Shown in pieces: positions 40,403-47,933 of a DNA stretch of 54,782 nucleotides. A model generated the notes under the pieces. It saw only the letters and a list, made by a program, of their open reading frames with translations, ran no database searches and was not told where the DNA came from. The number at the start of each line of letters is the position of its first letter. Position 1 is the stretch's first letter. Origin of the DNA: a virus; the IMG/VR virus record IMGVR_UViG_3300034073_004114, positions 1 through 54,782 of that record; one strand, given 5' to 3'. The translations under genes were made by a program, and so were the position numbers.

Positions 40403-40776
40403 TATCTGTTCTCCTTTAATCTTTTAACTTCTTCATTTAATTCTTTAACGGCTTGCACCAAAACTCCCACCAAGTTTCCGTATGCAACAGACATATACTC
40501 ACTATTTTTTTGAACAGCCTGTGGTATAACAGCCTCTACGTTTTGTGCAATTAGACCAATGCTTTGTTTTCCATCTTTTATATATGTAACACCAACTAGT
40601 GAATTGACTTTGTCTAAAGCGTTTTCAATGGGTTGCACGTCGTCCTTTAACGCCTCATCGGAAAAGGCAGTGATGTCACCCCCCGCATAGATTGTTGTAG
40701 TAACTGTCAGTGAATTTGCAGTTAAATCGCCTGTTGCGTTAATTACTAATTTTTCTTGATTTGACTTATAACTCAT
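40402..40776 (-). CDS. S74 self-cleaving chaperone (stand-alone)
   Basis: The 124-residue protein has the shared tag M-S-Y-K-S-N-Q-E-K-L and then a peptidase S74 / intramolecular chaperone domain: F-S-D-E-A-L-K-D-D (Ser/Lys catalytic dyad, about residues 38-46), I-G-L-I-A-Q-N-V-E, and a coiled tail L-N-E-E-V-K-R-L-K-E. S74 domains usually end a long fibre, fold it, and then cleave themselves off. Here the domain is a separate small gene with its own tag, so it may fold other tagged proteins in trans. Confidence 0.75.
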   Translation of the reverse strand: MSYKSNQEKLVINATGDLTANSLTVTTTIYAGGDITAFSDEALKDDVQPIENALDKVNSLVGVTYIKDGKQSIGLIAQNVEAVIPQAVQKNSEYMSVAYGNLVGVLVQAVKELNEEVKRLKENR

Positions 40777-40784
40777 ATTTCACC

Positions 40785-42422
40785 TTAAATAATAAAGAAA
40801 TCGGTTTCGCTACTAGCAATTGTCAATGAATCGTACTGTGCTGTGATAATCTTTGAAGCAGAACCATCGATAGTTCCACTAGAAGTATTGATTGTAATTG
40901 CCCCAGCTCCAGTATCAACCTTTTTAATGTTAAAAATCTTACCATTAGTTGGTGAGGGTAACGTTAGCGTGATACCACTTGTACCACCTGTTGCTAAAAC
41001 AATGTTATTATTATTTGTTAATACCTGTGTTGTGTTAACAGAAGCAACATCAGCATAAACCATTTGGGTAACTTCAGATGTAATTTTAACGGCTGTGGCA
41101 GATCCAGCAGCGTTAATCAACATCTTATCAGCAGCAGTAGCTATACCTGCTTGGATAATCCACTGTTCAGCTCCTGACGGTGCAGTTTGCGTGTACGCGC
41201 CTGATGGGGCTGTATTGATGAAAACAGGTTCACCCTTTGTAAAAGACGCGCCAGTGATGGTTACTTCACCCGATGTTTGCACTCGAGTTGGTACATTAGT
41301 AAGTGCAGAATCAATAACAACACCAATATATTCAATAGAAGCATCTGAGCTAGGGTTTATTTTAAATGCCTTACCGTCAGAGTTTAAATAAACGGCATCG
41401 CCTGGACTAAGTGACTCACCAGCAACTACCGAGATTGTGGATGAAGCTCCACCACCAGATCCACCAACGACCATCCACTTTGGATTAGGTAACGTTGCAT
41501 CATAGATGAGAAACAACGAAGCATTTGGTTCAAGCAGAATATCTTCGCCCGTTCCAGTAACGACTCTATTTTCTGGGGTCGATTCCGCTAAAGATTGATT
41601 GGCAATTGTTATATTCGTACCAGTTAGATTAGAGATAACAAGATGTTGCCCATATAACCCAGCTGTGATACCATTGATTGTGGTGCCGGTGCCCGAAGTT
41701 AGTCTAACGAAAGACTTAGATACGATAATTGTTGACTCAACAGAAACTTCCTGAACTTGTGTACTCAATTTACCAGAAGTAGCAACATTCGCCATTGTAC
41801 CAACGGTGGTAACACCCAAATCATCGATTGTCACTTCACCTGTTATTGTTCTTGCAGTTGGAACATTAGAAATACTACCTAAAATAATTTGTGCTGGTGC
41901 TAACCCTAAGGTGGACATTACCCCTGTACCGTCATTCACAACAACAGTATTAACTGTTCCAGTTGCTAGTTTAGCACGTGAAATGTTAGCACCGACCTTA
42001 ATATTAGAATCTTTTATATTGGTGAGGGAATTACCAGTGCCTTCCGCGTCAAATGTTTTGTTGGTAAAACTCTGAGTTGCATCCAATGTGACAATTTCAC
42101 TAGTGTTTGGAACCAAGTTCCCCGAAACAACCGCACCTGCAGCATCCCTCCGTATAACCTTATTCGCGTCATCCAATGCTGTTTTTAACGAAGATAATCC
42201 AACTGAAATAGTGTTATTATCTTCACTGTCTATTGTTTTATTTTCAAGAGTGGCAGTATGTGTCTCAGTGACAATTGCAGATTCAGTGGTTCCATCGTAA
42301 TAGCGAAGCTTTCCAGCGGCGTCGTCCTTGACTTGTAGGTCGCCCTTTTGTAAATCCTCGGTTAATGTGTCTTTTGGAACAACCCGGATTCCGTCTATAA
42401 ATTTTCTAAATTGAATAGCCAT
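40785..42422 (-). CDS. Tail fibre protein with C-terminal beta module
   Basis: The 545-residue protein is beta-rich, opening with F-R-K-F-I-D-G-I-R-V and repeats of A-T-L-E-N-K-T-I and I-V-T-L-D-A-T-Q-S-F-T-N-K-T type. The C-terminal 85 residues match the beta module of 36630-36917. The repeats suggest a trimeric fibre shaft. It is expressed from the late-promoter site at 42921 together with the next genes. Confidence 0.65.
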   Translation of the reverse strand: MAIQFRKFIDGIRVVPKDTLTEDLQKGDLQVKDDAAGKLRYYDGTTESAIVTETHTATLENKTIDSEDNNTISVGLSSLKTALDDANKVIRRDAAGAVVSGNLVPNTSEIVTLDATQSFTNKTFDAEGTGNSLTNIKDSNIKVGANISRAKLATGTVNTVVVNDGTGVMSTLGLAPAQIILGSISNVPTARTITGEVTIDDLGVTTVGTMANVATSGKLSTQVQEVSVESTIIVSKSFVRLTSGTGTTINGITAGLYGQHLVISNLTGTNITIANQSLAESTPENRVVTGTGEDILLEPNASLFLIYDATLPNPKWMVVGGSGGGASSTISVVAGESLSPGDAVYLNSDGKAFKINPSSDASIEYIGVVIDSALTNVPTRVQTSGEVTITGASFTKGEPVFINTAPSGAYTQTAPSGAEQWIIQAGIATAADKMLINAAGSATAVKITSEVTQMVYADVASVNTTQVLTNNNNIVLATGGTSGITLTLPSPTNGKIFNIKKVDTGAGAITINTSSGTIDGSASKIITAQYDSLTIASSETDFFII

Positions 42423-42430
42423 TAAATCCT

Positions 42431-42916
42431 CTATGAACTTTGAGATAATGTTTTAGCTGAAAAACTAATTCTTGATGTAGTGTATCCTACTAATGGAGGC
42501 GTCTGTAACGTGACCTGCCCACTACTGTCAATATCAAAAATAATCGAACCATCTAAAGCTTGGCGGACATATTCTCTCGACAAATGCCAAATTGAGCCGT
42601 CGTATGTAACTGTAATTGTTCCGCTTTCGGAAGTTTTCCCTTCCTCACCACTGTCATCAAAATATAAAGAATAATTAATAAATGCTGCTCTAACCAAAGA
42701 CGAATCAAACTTTAGATTAATAATTACCCTAGGTTCAGTAAGTGCATCTGCGGGTATATCATAAACTTGTGGTGCAATATCAGTCGAGATACTTGAAGCT
42801 AGTAGTGCTTCTTCAACGGACTGTGCGAATTGTATGACAGCTGGAGCCCAATTAGGAGATTCTCCTGTGGATGGAAATTCTATTGGCGTTCCTTTTATCT
42901 CTATGACAACACTCAT
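42431..42916 (-). CDS. Small tail protein sharing the fibre C-terminal domain
   Basis: The 161-residue protein starts right after a late-promoter-like site (ATG 4 nt beyond the motif). Its last 90 residues match the C-terminal domain of the large fibre at 31892-35023 (W-H-L-S-R-E-Y-V against W-E-M-S-Q-D-Y-I, then F-D-I-D-S-S-G against F-T-I-D-S-T-G). This may be the common base or tip domain of fibres. First gene of the 42916-31892 unit. Confidence 0.6.
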   Translation of the reverse strand: MSVVIEIKGTPIEFPSTGESPNWAPAVIQFAQSVEEALLASSISTDIAPQVYDIPADALTEPRVIINLKFDSSLVRAAFINYSLYFDDSGEEGKTSESGTITVTYDGSIWHLSREYVRQALDGSIIFDIDSSGQVTLQTPPLVGYTTSRISFSAKTLSQSS

Positions 42917-42920
42917 ACTT

Positions 42921-42933
42921 TTATAGTTGTTAA
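42921..42933 (-). promoter_or_regulatory. Late promoter-like site TTAACAACTATAA
   Basis: The - strand reads TTAACAACTATAAAAGT and the ATG of the next gene follows at once. A terminator lies upstream at 42976-43010, so transcription ends after the capsid gene and starts again here. A very short leader is implied, as in T7-type promoters. Confidence 0.6.
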
Positions 42934-42975
42934 ATATGGTTAAAATATATTAATATTACATTGATTATATTAAAT

Positions 42976-43010
42976 AAAAAGGAGGGATGGGGAACACACC
43001 CCACCCCTCC
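42976..43010 (-). terminator. Intrinsic terminator after the major capsid gene
   Basis: The - strand RNA has a 12-bp G/C-rich stem (GGAGGGGTGGGG with CCCCATCCCTCC, one G-U pair, positions 42981-42992 and 42999-43010), a 6-nt loop and a T-run (42976-42980). It closes the capsid unit and precedes the promoter-like site at 42921. Confidence 0.85.
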
Positions 43011-43025
43011 CCTAAAGGACCGTTA

Positions 43026-44084
43026 TTATGGACTTGCTACAACATCATCGGAATTTACAATATTGACGATGACGGTATTACGTCCAGGAGCCTGACAGAA
43101 GAGAGCTTGGTCGGTATAGAGGCGAAGCTCGTAACCAGCACTATTCTCAAGATCACGGAAGAACTCTTCCCCTTGACCAGGACGCTTGAATGAAATGTCG
43201 GAAGAACCAACACGCATCCAATCCTCGAGGCTTAGGAGGAAAGCATGACCTTCTTTAACATAAAGAGATGATTCGATCTCGATTTCTCCACCTTGGGAAT
43301 GATAGAGGAGTGAGCGAGCGCCGTTCTCCATCTTTGCGGAGGTGTAGCTACCGTCGTAGTCACGAAGAGCAGCTTGATCCGAAAGCATATCCTGCCATGC
43401 ACGTGGGTTAACAAGAGCAAGAAGTTTTCCTTCTTGACCCTTTTCAACCGCACGAGTGGAAGCCTGTCCTAACTTAGTGAAAGAAAGGGGGGCTCCATCA
43501 GCATCATATTCGTTACCCTTGAAAAGGTTATAAGCACTAGCATCGATATTGAAAAGAGTGCCAGTATTGGTGAGGATTTTATGAACTCCAGGGAATTCAT
43601 TTCCATAAGCACCACGATGATAAATATCATCTCCATCATCACATGTCACAGGACCATCGACTGTGATAGTTCTTGCTGCCATATCGACTTTAGTGACTTT
43701 AACCGAAGCCTTTAGCGTAGATCCAAGACGAATTTCAATAGGCATCCCTTCGGCACCTGCCCAAATTCCAGGAGCCCATTCTTGTGCCTTAATTGGTATA
43801 ACAGTGGCAGCGGTTAAAGCACCATCCACTTTAGCATAACCCATTTGACCATAAAGCATTTCAATCTCAAGCTTTTTGGACATAGAACGAAGCATGTTTG
43901 CAACGAGATACTTGGTTGCATCCATGAAAGCCTTTTGTCCACCAAGAGCAGCACGAGATGCAGCTACGTATCCGAGAACGGAACGTAGAACTGCTGGATA
44001 ACCTTTAACCTGTGCGTCCTTGATCTGACCAGAAACTGGAGTCTGGAGATTAAACGCGTCATCATCAGAACTTGCGAATGTAAC
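43026..44084 (-). CDS. Major capsid protein, exon 2 (C-terminal 352 residues)
   Basis: This is the second exon of the capsid gene; exon 1 is 45235-45390, giving 404 residues when joined. The exon opens V-T-F-A-S-S-D-D-D-A-F-N, and a later internal Met at 43925 is not the true start. The mid section (A-V-L-R-S-V-L-G-Y, M-L-R-S-M-S-K-K-L-E-I-E) and the C-terminus are typical of HK97-fold podovirus capsid proteins. Order (scaffold, then this gene, then a terminator) supports the call. The exon frame is restored only if the intron is spliced. Confidence 0.8.
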   Translation of the reverse strand, partial: VTFASSDDDAFNLQTPVSGQIKDAQVKGYPAVLRSVLGYVAASRAALGGQKAFMDATKYLVANMLRSMSKKLEIEMLYGQMGYAKVDGALTAATVIPIKAQEWAPGIWAGAEGMPIEIRLGSTLKASVKVTKVDMAARTITVDGPVTCDDGDDIYHRGAYGNEFPGVHKILTNTGTLFNIDASAYNLFKGNEYDADGAPLSFTKLGQASTRAVEKGQEGKLLALVNPRAWQDMLSDQAALRDYDGSYTSAKMENGARSLLYHSQGGEIEIESSLYVKEGHAFLLSLEDWMRVGSSDISFKRPGQGEEFFRDLENSAGYELRLYTDQALFCQAPGRNTVIVNIVNSDDVVASP

Positions 44085-45234
44085 CTAGTGTTATCGTAAG
44101 GGCTCTTTATCCCCTACTTCTTATAGTTTCCTATAAGGTCAGACTATCTTTTCAATCCCTGTAATTGAGATTGTTGGTGACTCGTGGGATTATTTTATTC
44201 CGCTAAAGCGGGTTCAAATCCTAGTCGTTGCGCGTGTTCAGAGGTATTACCCTTAGAACTTCCGCTCTGATTAGCATGGAGAATTAATTCTCTGTAGCTT
44301 TCCAAGTTTTTTCACCAATTTATACACGGCATTACTGTTTACCGTGTTCTAGTCCTAAAATAATCATAATGTTACGCCTGTATTGGCTACAGGGGAAGAA
44401 CCTCTTCGGATTCTTCTCTGTGGCTTTATTTATTCCCACAGTTCAGACTATTGCATCTGTTTTTTTCAAAACAGCCAAATCACTTAGTCGTTCACGGTCC
44501 AATGAGTATTTCACTACTAATTCCTCTGTTATTAAACTAATATCAAAAGTGTGCCAATTTGAATTATGCGCCTTTTCAAAATGGCAAGTAGTACATACAG
44601 TAATCAAATTCTTTTCATCAAGAAAAGCTTCTGGCTTAATCCAGTAGGGTAGAATATGATGGGCATGCAAATGTCCACCCTTTTTCTTACAATAAAAACA
44701 AGTAAACTTGTCCCTATTAAACACAAAACTACGGAGAGGTTTAAATTCCGAAATTTTATAATCTCTAGGTCTTCTAACATATTTACCGTTTTTGTAGTTG
44801 GGGTTTCTATCCTTTGTTCTTTTTTTAGCATTATCTGATAATTTGTTTTTAACTTCTTGAGAATGTTTCTTCCCAAAAAAGGGATTATTTTCACCAGTTC
44901 TTTGTTTTGCTAAATTAGAAAGATTTTCTTTTTGAAGAGGGGTTCTCTCGTATTTATTGAATTGATTTTTTCTGTATCTAATTTCAGCTGCTACGTTTTG
45001 AGTCCTAAGCACTCCTGCTTTTTTTAAAAGCCGCTTCACAGCAGTAGCACTCACGCCATGTTTATGTGCAACCTTATAAGAACTATCTAATTCTAGATAA
45101 TCACTAATTAAGATTTCAATTTTAATGTCGTCTGCTACTTTTTTCATTGGTTCCGCCTCGTTGTCCTAAAATTAGACTAATATTTTTAGGGTTTCCGAGT
45201 CAATCAGATTCGGTTTAAACAGCCCCTTATATTA
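44085..45234 (-). other. Group I intron in the major capsid gene
   Basis: The 1150-nt insert interrupts the capsid gene; an in-frame TAA lies right at its 5' end. The exon 1 end CAGCCT (+ strand 45235-45240) pairs with GGGCTG (+ 45220-45225) to form P1 with the U-G splice pair. The core has GACTA and TAGTC (P7, + 44222-44226 with 44142-44146), a CCGC/GCGG hairpin (+ 44200-44211), and a 7-bp stem with a GAAA tetraloop (+ 44120-44137). The 3' end is G at 44085, joining in frame. The non-coding stretch 44085-44442 is ribozyme core. Confidence 0.85.
44443..45147 (-). CDS. Intron-encoded HNH homing endonuclease (NUMOD3)
   Basis: The 234-residue protein has an N-terminal helix-turn-helix-like region. 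NUMOD3-type DNA-binding motifs follow (G-E-N-N-P-F-F-G-K-K-H-S, about residues 90-101, and R-N-P-N-Y). The HNH nuclease domain has C-F-Y-C, H-A-H-H-I-L-P-Y, then N-L-I-T-V-C-T-T-C-H (about 153-195). It lies wholly within the group I intron and on the same strand, so it should cut intron-less capsid alleles and spread the intron. The stop codon overlaps a structural segment of the ribozyme. Confidence 0.9.
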   Translation of the reverse strand: MKKVADDIKIEILISDYLELDSSYKVAHKHGVSATAVKRLLKKAGVLRTQNVAAEIRYRKNQFNKYERTPLQKENLSNLAKQRTGENNPFFGKKHSQEVKNKLSDNAKKRTKDRNPNYKNGKYVRRPRDYKISEFKPLRSFVFNRDKFTCFYCKKKGGHLHAHHILPYWIKPEAFLDEKNLITVCTTCHFEKAHNSNWHTFDISLITEELVVKYSLDRERLSDLAVLKKTDAIV

Positions 45235-45390
45235 AGGCTGATGGTAAAGGTTACCAGGTGTCTTATCCTTACTCTGAAATTTGATTTTATTTAGAACCTT
45301 AACTCCATCTGGAATAAGTTCTTGGAGCTTGTCTCCATAAGTTTCTTTGAACATTCCGTTCAAACTAACAACAGTATTTGCAGTTGACAT
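45235..45390 (-). CDS. Major capsid protein, exon 1 (N-terminal 52 residues)
   Basis: The exon encodes M-S-T-A-N-T-V-V-S-L-N-G-M-F-K-E-T-Y-G-D and ends K-T-P-G-N-L-Y-H-Q-P at the intron, 52 codons with the last codon complete. Without splicing, a TAA would stop it immediately. The N-terminus with T-Y-G-D-K-L-Q-E-L-I-P matches phage major capsid protein starts. A ribosome binding site (AAAGG) lies 11 nt upstream. Confidence 0.8.
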
Positions 45391-45412
45391 ATATTATTTA
45401 CCTTTCTAAAAG

Positions 45413-45763
45413 TTATTCCTTAACGATATATTTAACAATGACACAATCGTCTTCGCCTAATGGACTAGCGAGATTGTACCCAGGCGCAGCGCCCAAGTTC
45501 AATGTGATTGTGGAGCCACTGACAGTGACCCAACCTGGAACGTTGGTCAAAAAGTCATGCCGTATGCCGTATAAGTCCGGTGCTTTTTGAACAAGACTTA
45601 CCAATCTAACTTCCTCGAGTTCTTCACCGATGTCGATTGTTACGGTAATAGCATCCCCAGCCACAACTTGCGTCATTACTGAACTATCGGATAATTTTAA
45701 ACAAAGCTCTTGCACTTTGAGTGCAACTGCAAGTACTTTGTCATCTTTTGCTTGATATGACAT
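45413..45763 (-). CDS. Small virion-associated protein before the capsid gene
   Basis: The 116-residue protein is beta-rich (I-T-V-T-I-D-I-G-E-E-L) with a helical N-terminus (L-A-V-A-L-K-V-Q-E-L-C). It lies between the scaffold and the capsid protein genes and could be a head decoration or head-completion protein. Family not recognised. Confidence 0.55.
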   Translation of the reverse strand: MSYQAKDDKVLAVALKVQELCLKLSDSSVMTQVVAGDAITVTIDIGEELEEVRLVSLVQKAPDLYGIRHDFLTNVPGWVTVSGSTITLNLGAAPGYNLASPLGEDDCVIVKYIVKE

Positions 45764-45883
45764 ATATATTCCTATATATAAATTTAATTAGTTAATATTA
45801 CTACCCTGCGATTCTCTTAGGATATTCCCACTCGGTATTTCCGGTTATGAGAAGTCAAATTTGAATCACCCAATAAAACGTCA

Positions 45884-46816
45884 TTAAACCCCAAAAAAGT
45901 CCTTGAAAGAAACTTTTTTTCCAACAGGTTTTTCTTGTTGTTTAACGCCCGTATCTTTTATAGCCTTTGCAGCAGAGACACTAGCTGCCTCTTTTGCTTT
46001 AGCTAAATTCTTTTTACGGAAAGAGTTTAAACGCTCTTTTCCTAAAAACTGTTCAAGAGCCTCGTCTGGCATCGCGCCAACTAGAGACTGTAAATCCTTT
46101 TTAAGCTCTTCTTTAACGAGAGGAATGACATCTTCAGGAGATACATCATACCCTTCTTGAAGAGCAGCAAGCATATAATCTGCAATCTTTTTAACTACAT
46201 AAGGTTCTTTAGGAAGTTCAGACTTCTCAAGAGCAGCAGTCATTTGGTTGTCATAACGCTCGTAAGCTTGTTCTTGTAAACGCTCGAATTCTCTGCGCTC
46301 AAGTTCGGTTTTTTCACGTTCACGCTCTTCCTTCATTAAACGCAATTCTTCCTCAAGTTGTTCACGTTGAATTTGTTCAGGTGATTTTTGAGCGTTTTCG
46401 ATTTCTTGTTCGATGATCTGTCGAGCTAGTTCTCGTTCATCGATGTTGAGTTCTTTAAGTAGTTTGCGAGGATTTTTAGTTCCCTCGGTAATCAATTGAC
46501 GAATTTCTTTTTCTAGTTGCGCGTATTCTTGAGCGCGCTTAGAACCCATGCGAGACATTTGTAGTTGTCTTGTCATGTATTCAACAGCTTCGGGATCATC
46601 AGGAATTTCAAATGGGAGTTCTTCTTCAATCTCACGTCCATCGACTTTGAGCTTTAAAGAACGCAAGCGAGCAGCTTCTTTTTTGGCAGCTGCGGTGGCT
46701 TGTTCCTGAGATAGTTGTTGGGATTGTTCTTGTGAATCTGATGATTCTAGAGACGACTCAACTGATTCTGTTGAGGTTTCAGGGGAAACGGATTGTACTG
46801 ATTCTGTGTTATCCAT
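45884..46816 (-). CDS. Scaffolding protein
   Basis: The 310-residue protein is highly charged and almost wholly helical, with a Ser/Gln/Glu-rich N-terminus, a central coiled coil (about 120-190) and a Lys-rich C-terminal tail (S-F-K-D-F-F-G-V). This composition and its place just before the capsid gene fit podovirus scaffolds, which organise the procapsid and then leave. An in-frame ATG at 46834 gives six more residues but its spacing to a ribosome binding site is short; the start at 46816 is preferred. Confidence 0.75.
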   Translation of the reverse strand: MDNTESVQSVSPETSTESVESSLESSDSQEQSQQLSQEQATAAAKKEAARLRSLKLKVDGREIEEELPFEIPDDPEAVEYMTRQLQMSRMGSKRAQEYAQLEKEIRQLITEGTKNPRKLLKELNIDERELARQIIEQEIENAQKSPEQIQREQLEEELRLMKEEREREKTELERREFERLQEQAYERYDNQMTAALEKSELPKEPYVVKKIADYMLAALQEGYDVSPEDVIPLVKEELKKDLQSLVGAMPDEALEQFLGKERLNSFRKKNLAKAKEAASVSAAKAIKDTGVKQQEKPVGKKVSFKDFFGV

Positions 46817-46857
46817 AATAGATTTGCCTTTCATCGCCCTTTCGGGTAGAATTAAGT

Positions 46858-46881
46858 GAACCGCTCATTGTGAGTAGGTTT
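46858..46881 (-). promoter_or_regulatory. Leader stem-loop of the capsid unit
   Basis: In the 5' leader, AACC and CTCA pair with TGAG and GGTT around a 3-nt loop (- strand, within 46858-46881), just after the promoter-like site. A second small hairpin, CCC-GAAA-GGG, sits right before the ATG at 46834. These may protect the transcript's 5' end, as stem-loops do in T7 late messages, or tune translation. Confidence 0.4.
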
Positions 46882-46882
46882 C

Positions 46883-46899
46883 TATTATAGTTGTTAACA
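46883..46899 (-). promoter_or_regulatory. Late promoter-like site TTAACAACTATAATA
   Basis: The - strand reads GTTAACAACTATAATAGAAACC. It precedes the capsid unit by about 65 nt and belongs to the late-promoter family. It lies just after the small gene at 46913. Confidence 0.6.
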
Positions 46900-46912
46900 T
46901 TATAGAAAAAGA

Positions 46913-47026
46913 TCATTTTTCTTTCTTAACTGCCTTTTTGAGTTTAGAAAATCTTTTCTTTTTAGAATCAGAGTAAGATTCTTTATAAATAGGTTTTAAT
47001 GATTGGAATGTATTAGAAGATGACAT
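46913..47026 (-). CDS. Small basic protein (37 aa)
   Basis: The protein opens M-S-S-S-N-T-F-Q and ends with a Lys-rich segment K-K-R-F-S-K-L-K-K-A-V-K-K. The same R/K-F-S-K-x-K-K pattern closes the gene at 47505. It lies between the lysozyme-like protein and the capsid promoter. Function unknown. Confidence 0.5.
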   Translation of the reverse strand: MSSSNTFQSLKPIYKESYSDSKKKRFSKLKKAVKKEK

Positions 47027-47036
47027 ATATCAATTA

Positions 47037-47501
47037 CTATTCCTCACTAGCAATAACCCTTTTTTTATCCAAATAATCTCTAATATTTCTAAATTTTTTC
47101 ACATAATCAGAAGAATCTAAATTTTTATCGTCTATAGAGGAAGCTAGTTTATTATGACCTTGATTCCACATATAAGCTGCCTTTTCCATGTCCCCGTTGG
47201 ATCGAGCTATAACTCTATCGGCAATATCTTCAGCTAAATTTTGTTCCACTCTATCTTGATTTTTTAAAAATTCTGAAAGTTCGTTTGACGACATTTTAGA
47301 CATCAATGCTTCATCTGGACCATATTGATTTTGCATTTTTCGCCTATTAACAAATTCCTTGGCTGTTTTTGGCATTATACCATATTCACCAATTGCAGCA
47401 TCCCCTTTATGTATACCGTAATTAATAGTGTCGTGGTTTAAGTTTTTACCACCAGAAGATTCTATTAGACGAATTATATCTAAAAATTTACTTTTATCCA
47501 C
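47037..47501 (-). CDS. Lysozyme/transglycosylase-like protein
   Basis: The 154-residue protein has the lysozyme-fold pattern: I-E-S-S-G-G (catalytic Glu near residue 13), then A-I-G-E-Y-G-I-M-P (about 36-44) and a later A-Y-M-W-N-Q-G-H-N (about 108-116). This resembles the SLT/goose lysozyme-like group. It could be the endolysin that cuts host murein or a virion-bound enzyme for entry. There is no signal peptide, which fits a holin-dependent endolysin. It lies in the late, structural arm. Confidence 0.65.
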   Translation of the reverse strand: MDKSKFLDIIRLIESSGGKNLNHDTINYGIHKGDAAIGEYGIMPKTAKEFVNRRKMQNQYGPDEALMSKMSSNELSEFLKNQDRVEQNLAEDIADRVIARSNGDMEKAAYMWNQGHNKLASSIDDKNLDSSDYVKKFRNIRDYLDKKRVIASEE

Positions 47502-47504
47502 AAC

Positions 47505-47747
47505 CTAATCCTTTAAATTCTTTTTAATCTTAGAAAAACGCACCTTACTTGTCTTATGTCCAACCTTCTTTTTGTCGGAAATAGCTTTTTTACGTTCAGA
47601 TGGGGATAATTCTGACCAAGTTTTGGGCGTTTCAGATGTCACACGCTTAGATGGCCTACACTTGGGTGTACCCTTAGTGGTGCCAGAACCACATTCATCA
47701 CCCTTTTGGTTGGTCCATTTTTCAGCAAACCATCTTTTTAGGCTCAT
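47505..47747 (-). CDS. Small basic Cys-containing protein (DUF5872-like)
   Basis: The 80-residue protein has W-F-A-E-K-W-T near the start and then C-G-S-G-T-T-K-G-T-P-K-C, a pattern seen in small proteins of phages and giant viruses. It ends K-V-R-F-S-K-I-K-K-N-L-K-D. It overlaps the next upstream gene by 4 nt (ATGA). Function unknown, possibly nucleic-acid binding. Confidence 0.6.
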   Translation of the reverse strand: MSLKRWFAEKWTNQKGDECGSGTTKGTPKCRPSKRVTSETPKTWSELSPSERKKAISDKKKVGHKTSKVRFSKIKKNLKD

Positions 47748-47929
47748 TTATAACCACCACCACGAGCTTTATACGTCTTAACAATCCATGCAGATGCATA
47801 GGCGGAGGGAAATCTATCGAACTTCTGTTTGGCCTCGGATTTTACACGGGAATACAACGCGGGATCCGTGGGTTTGGCTCCGTCTGACGTACGACCTAGT
47901 GTTTTTTTAAGACGTTTAAATTTCGACAT
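47744..47929 (-). CDS. Small basic protein (DUF5872-like, 61 aa)
   Basis: The protein begins M-S-K-F-K-R-L-K-K and has D-P-A-L-Y-S-R-V-K-S-E-A-K-Q-K-F, then S-A-Y-A-S-A-W-I-V-K-T-Y-K, and ends G-G-G-Y-K. This is typical of small phage proteins with conserved Tyr/Lys patterns. The start at 47929 was chosen by position; a longer in-frame start lies inside the previous gene. Function unknown. Confidence 0.6.
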   Translation of the reverse strand: MSKFKRLKKTLGRTSDGAKPTDPALYSRVKSEAKQKFDRFPSAYASAWIVKTYKARGGGYK

Positions 47930-47933
47930 ATAA

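Noticed and set aside
43026-43925. Capsid protein starting at the internal Met of the 299-codon frame
   Set aside because: The frame is open for 53 more codons upstream to the intron 3' end, and exon 1 with a proper start was found beyond it.
44443-45147. An insertion sequence in the capsid gene
   Set aside because: There are no terminal inverted repeats or transposase, and the flanks pair as group I helices; the protein is an HNH homing nuclease.
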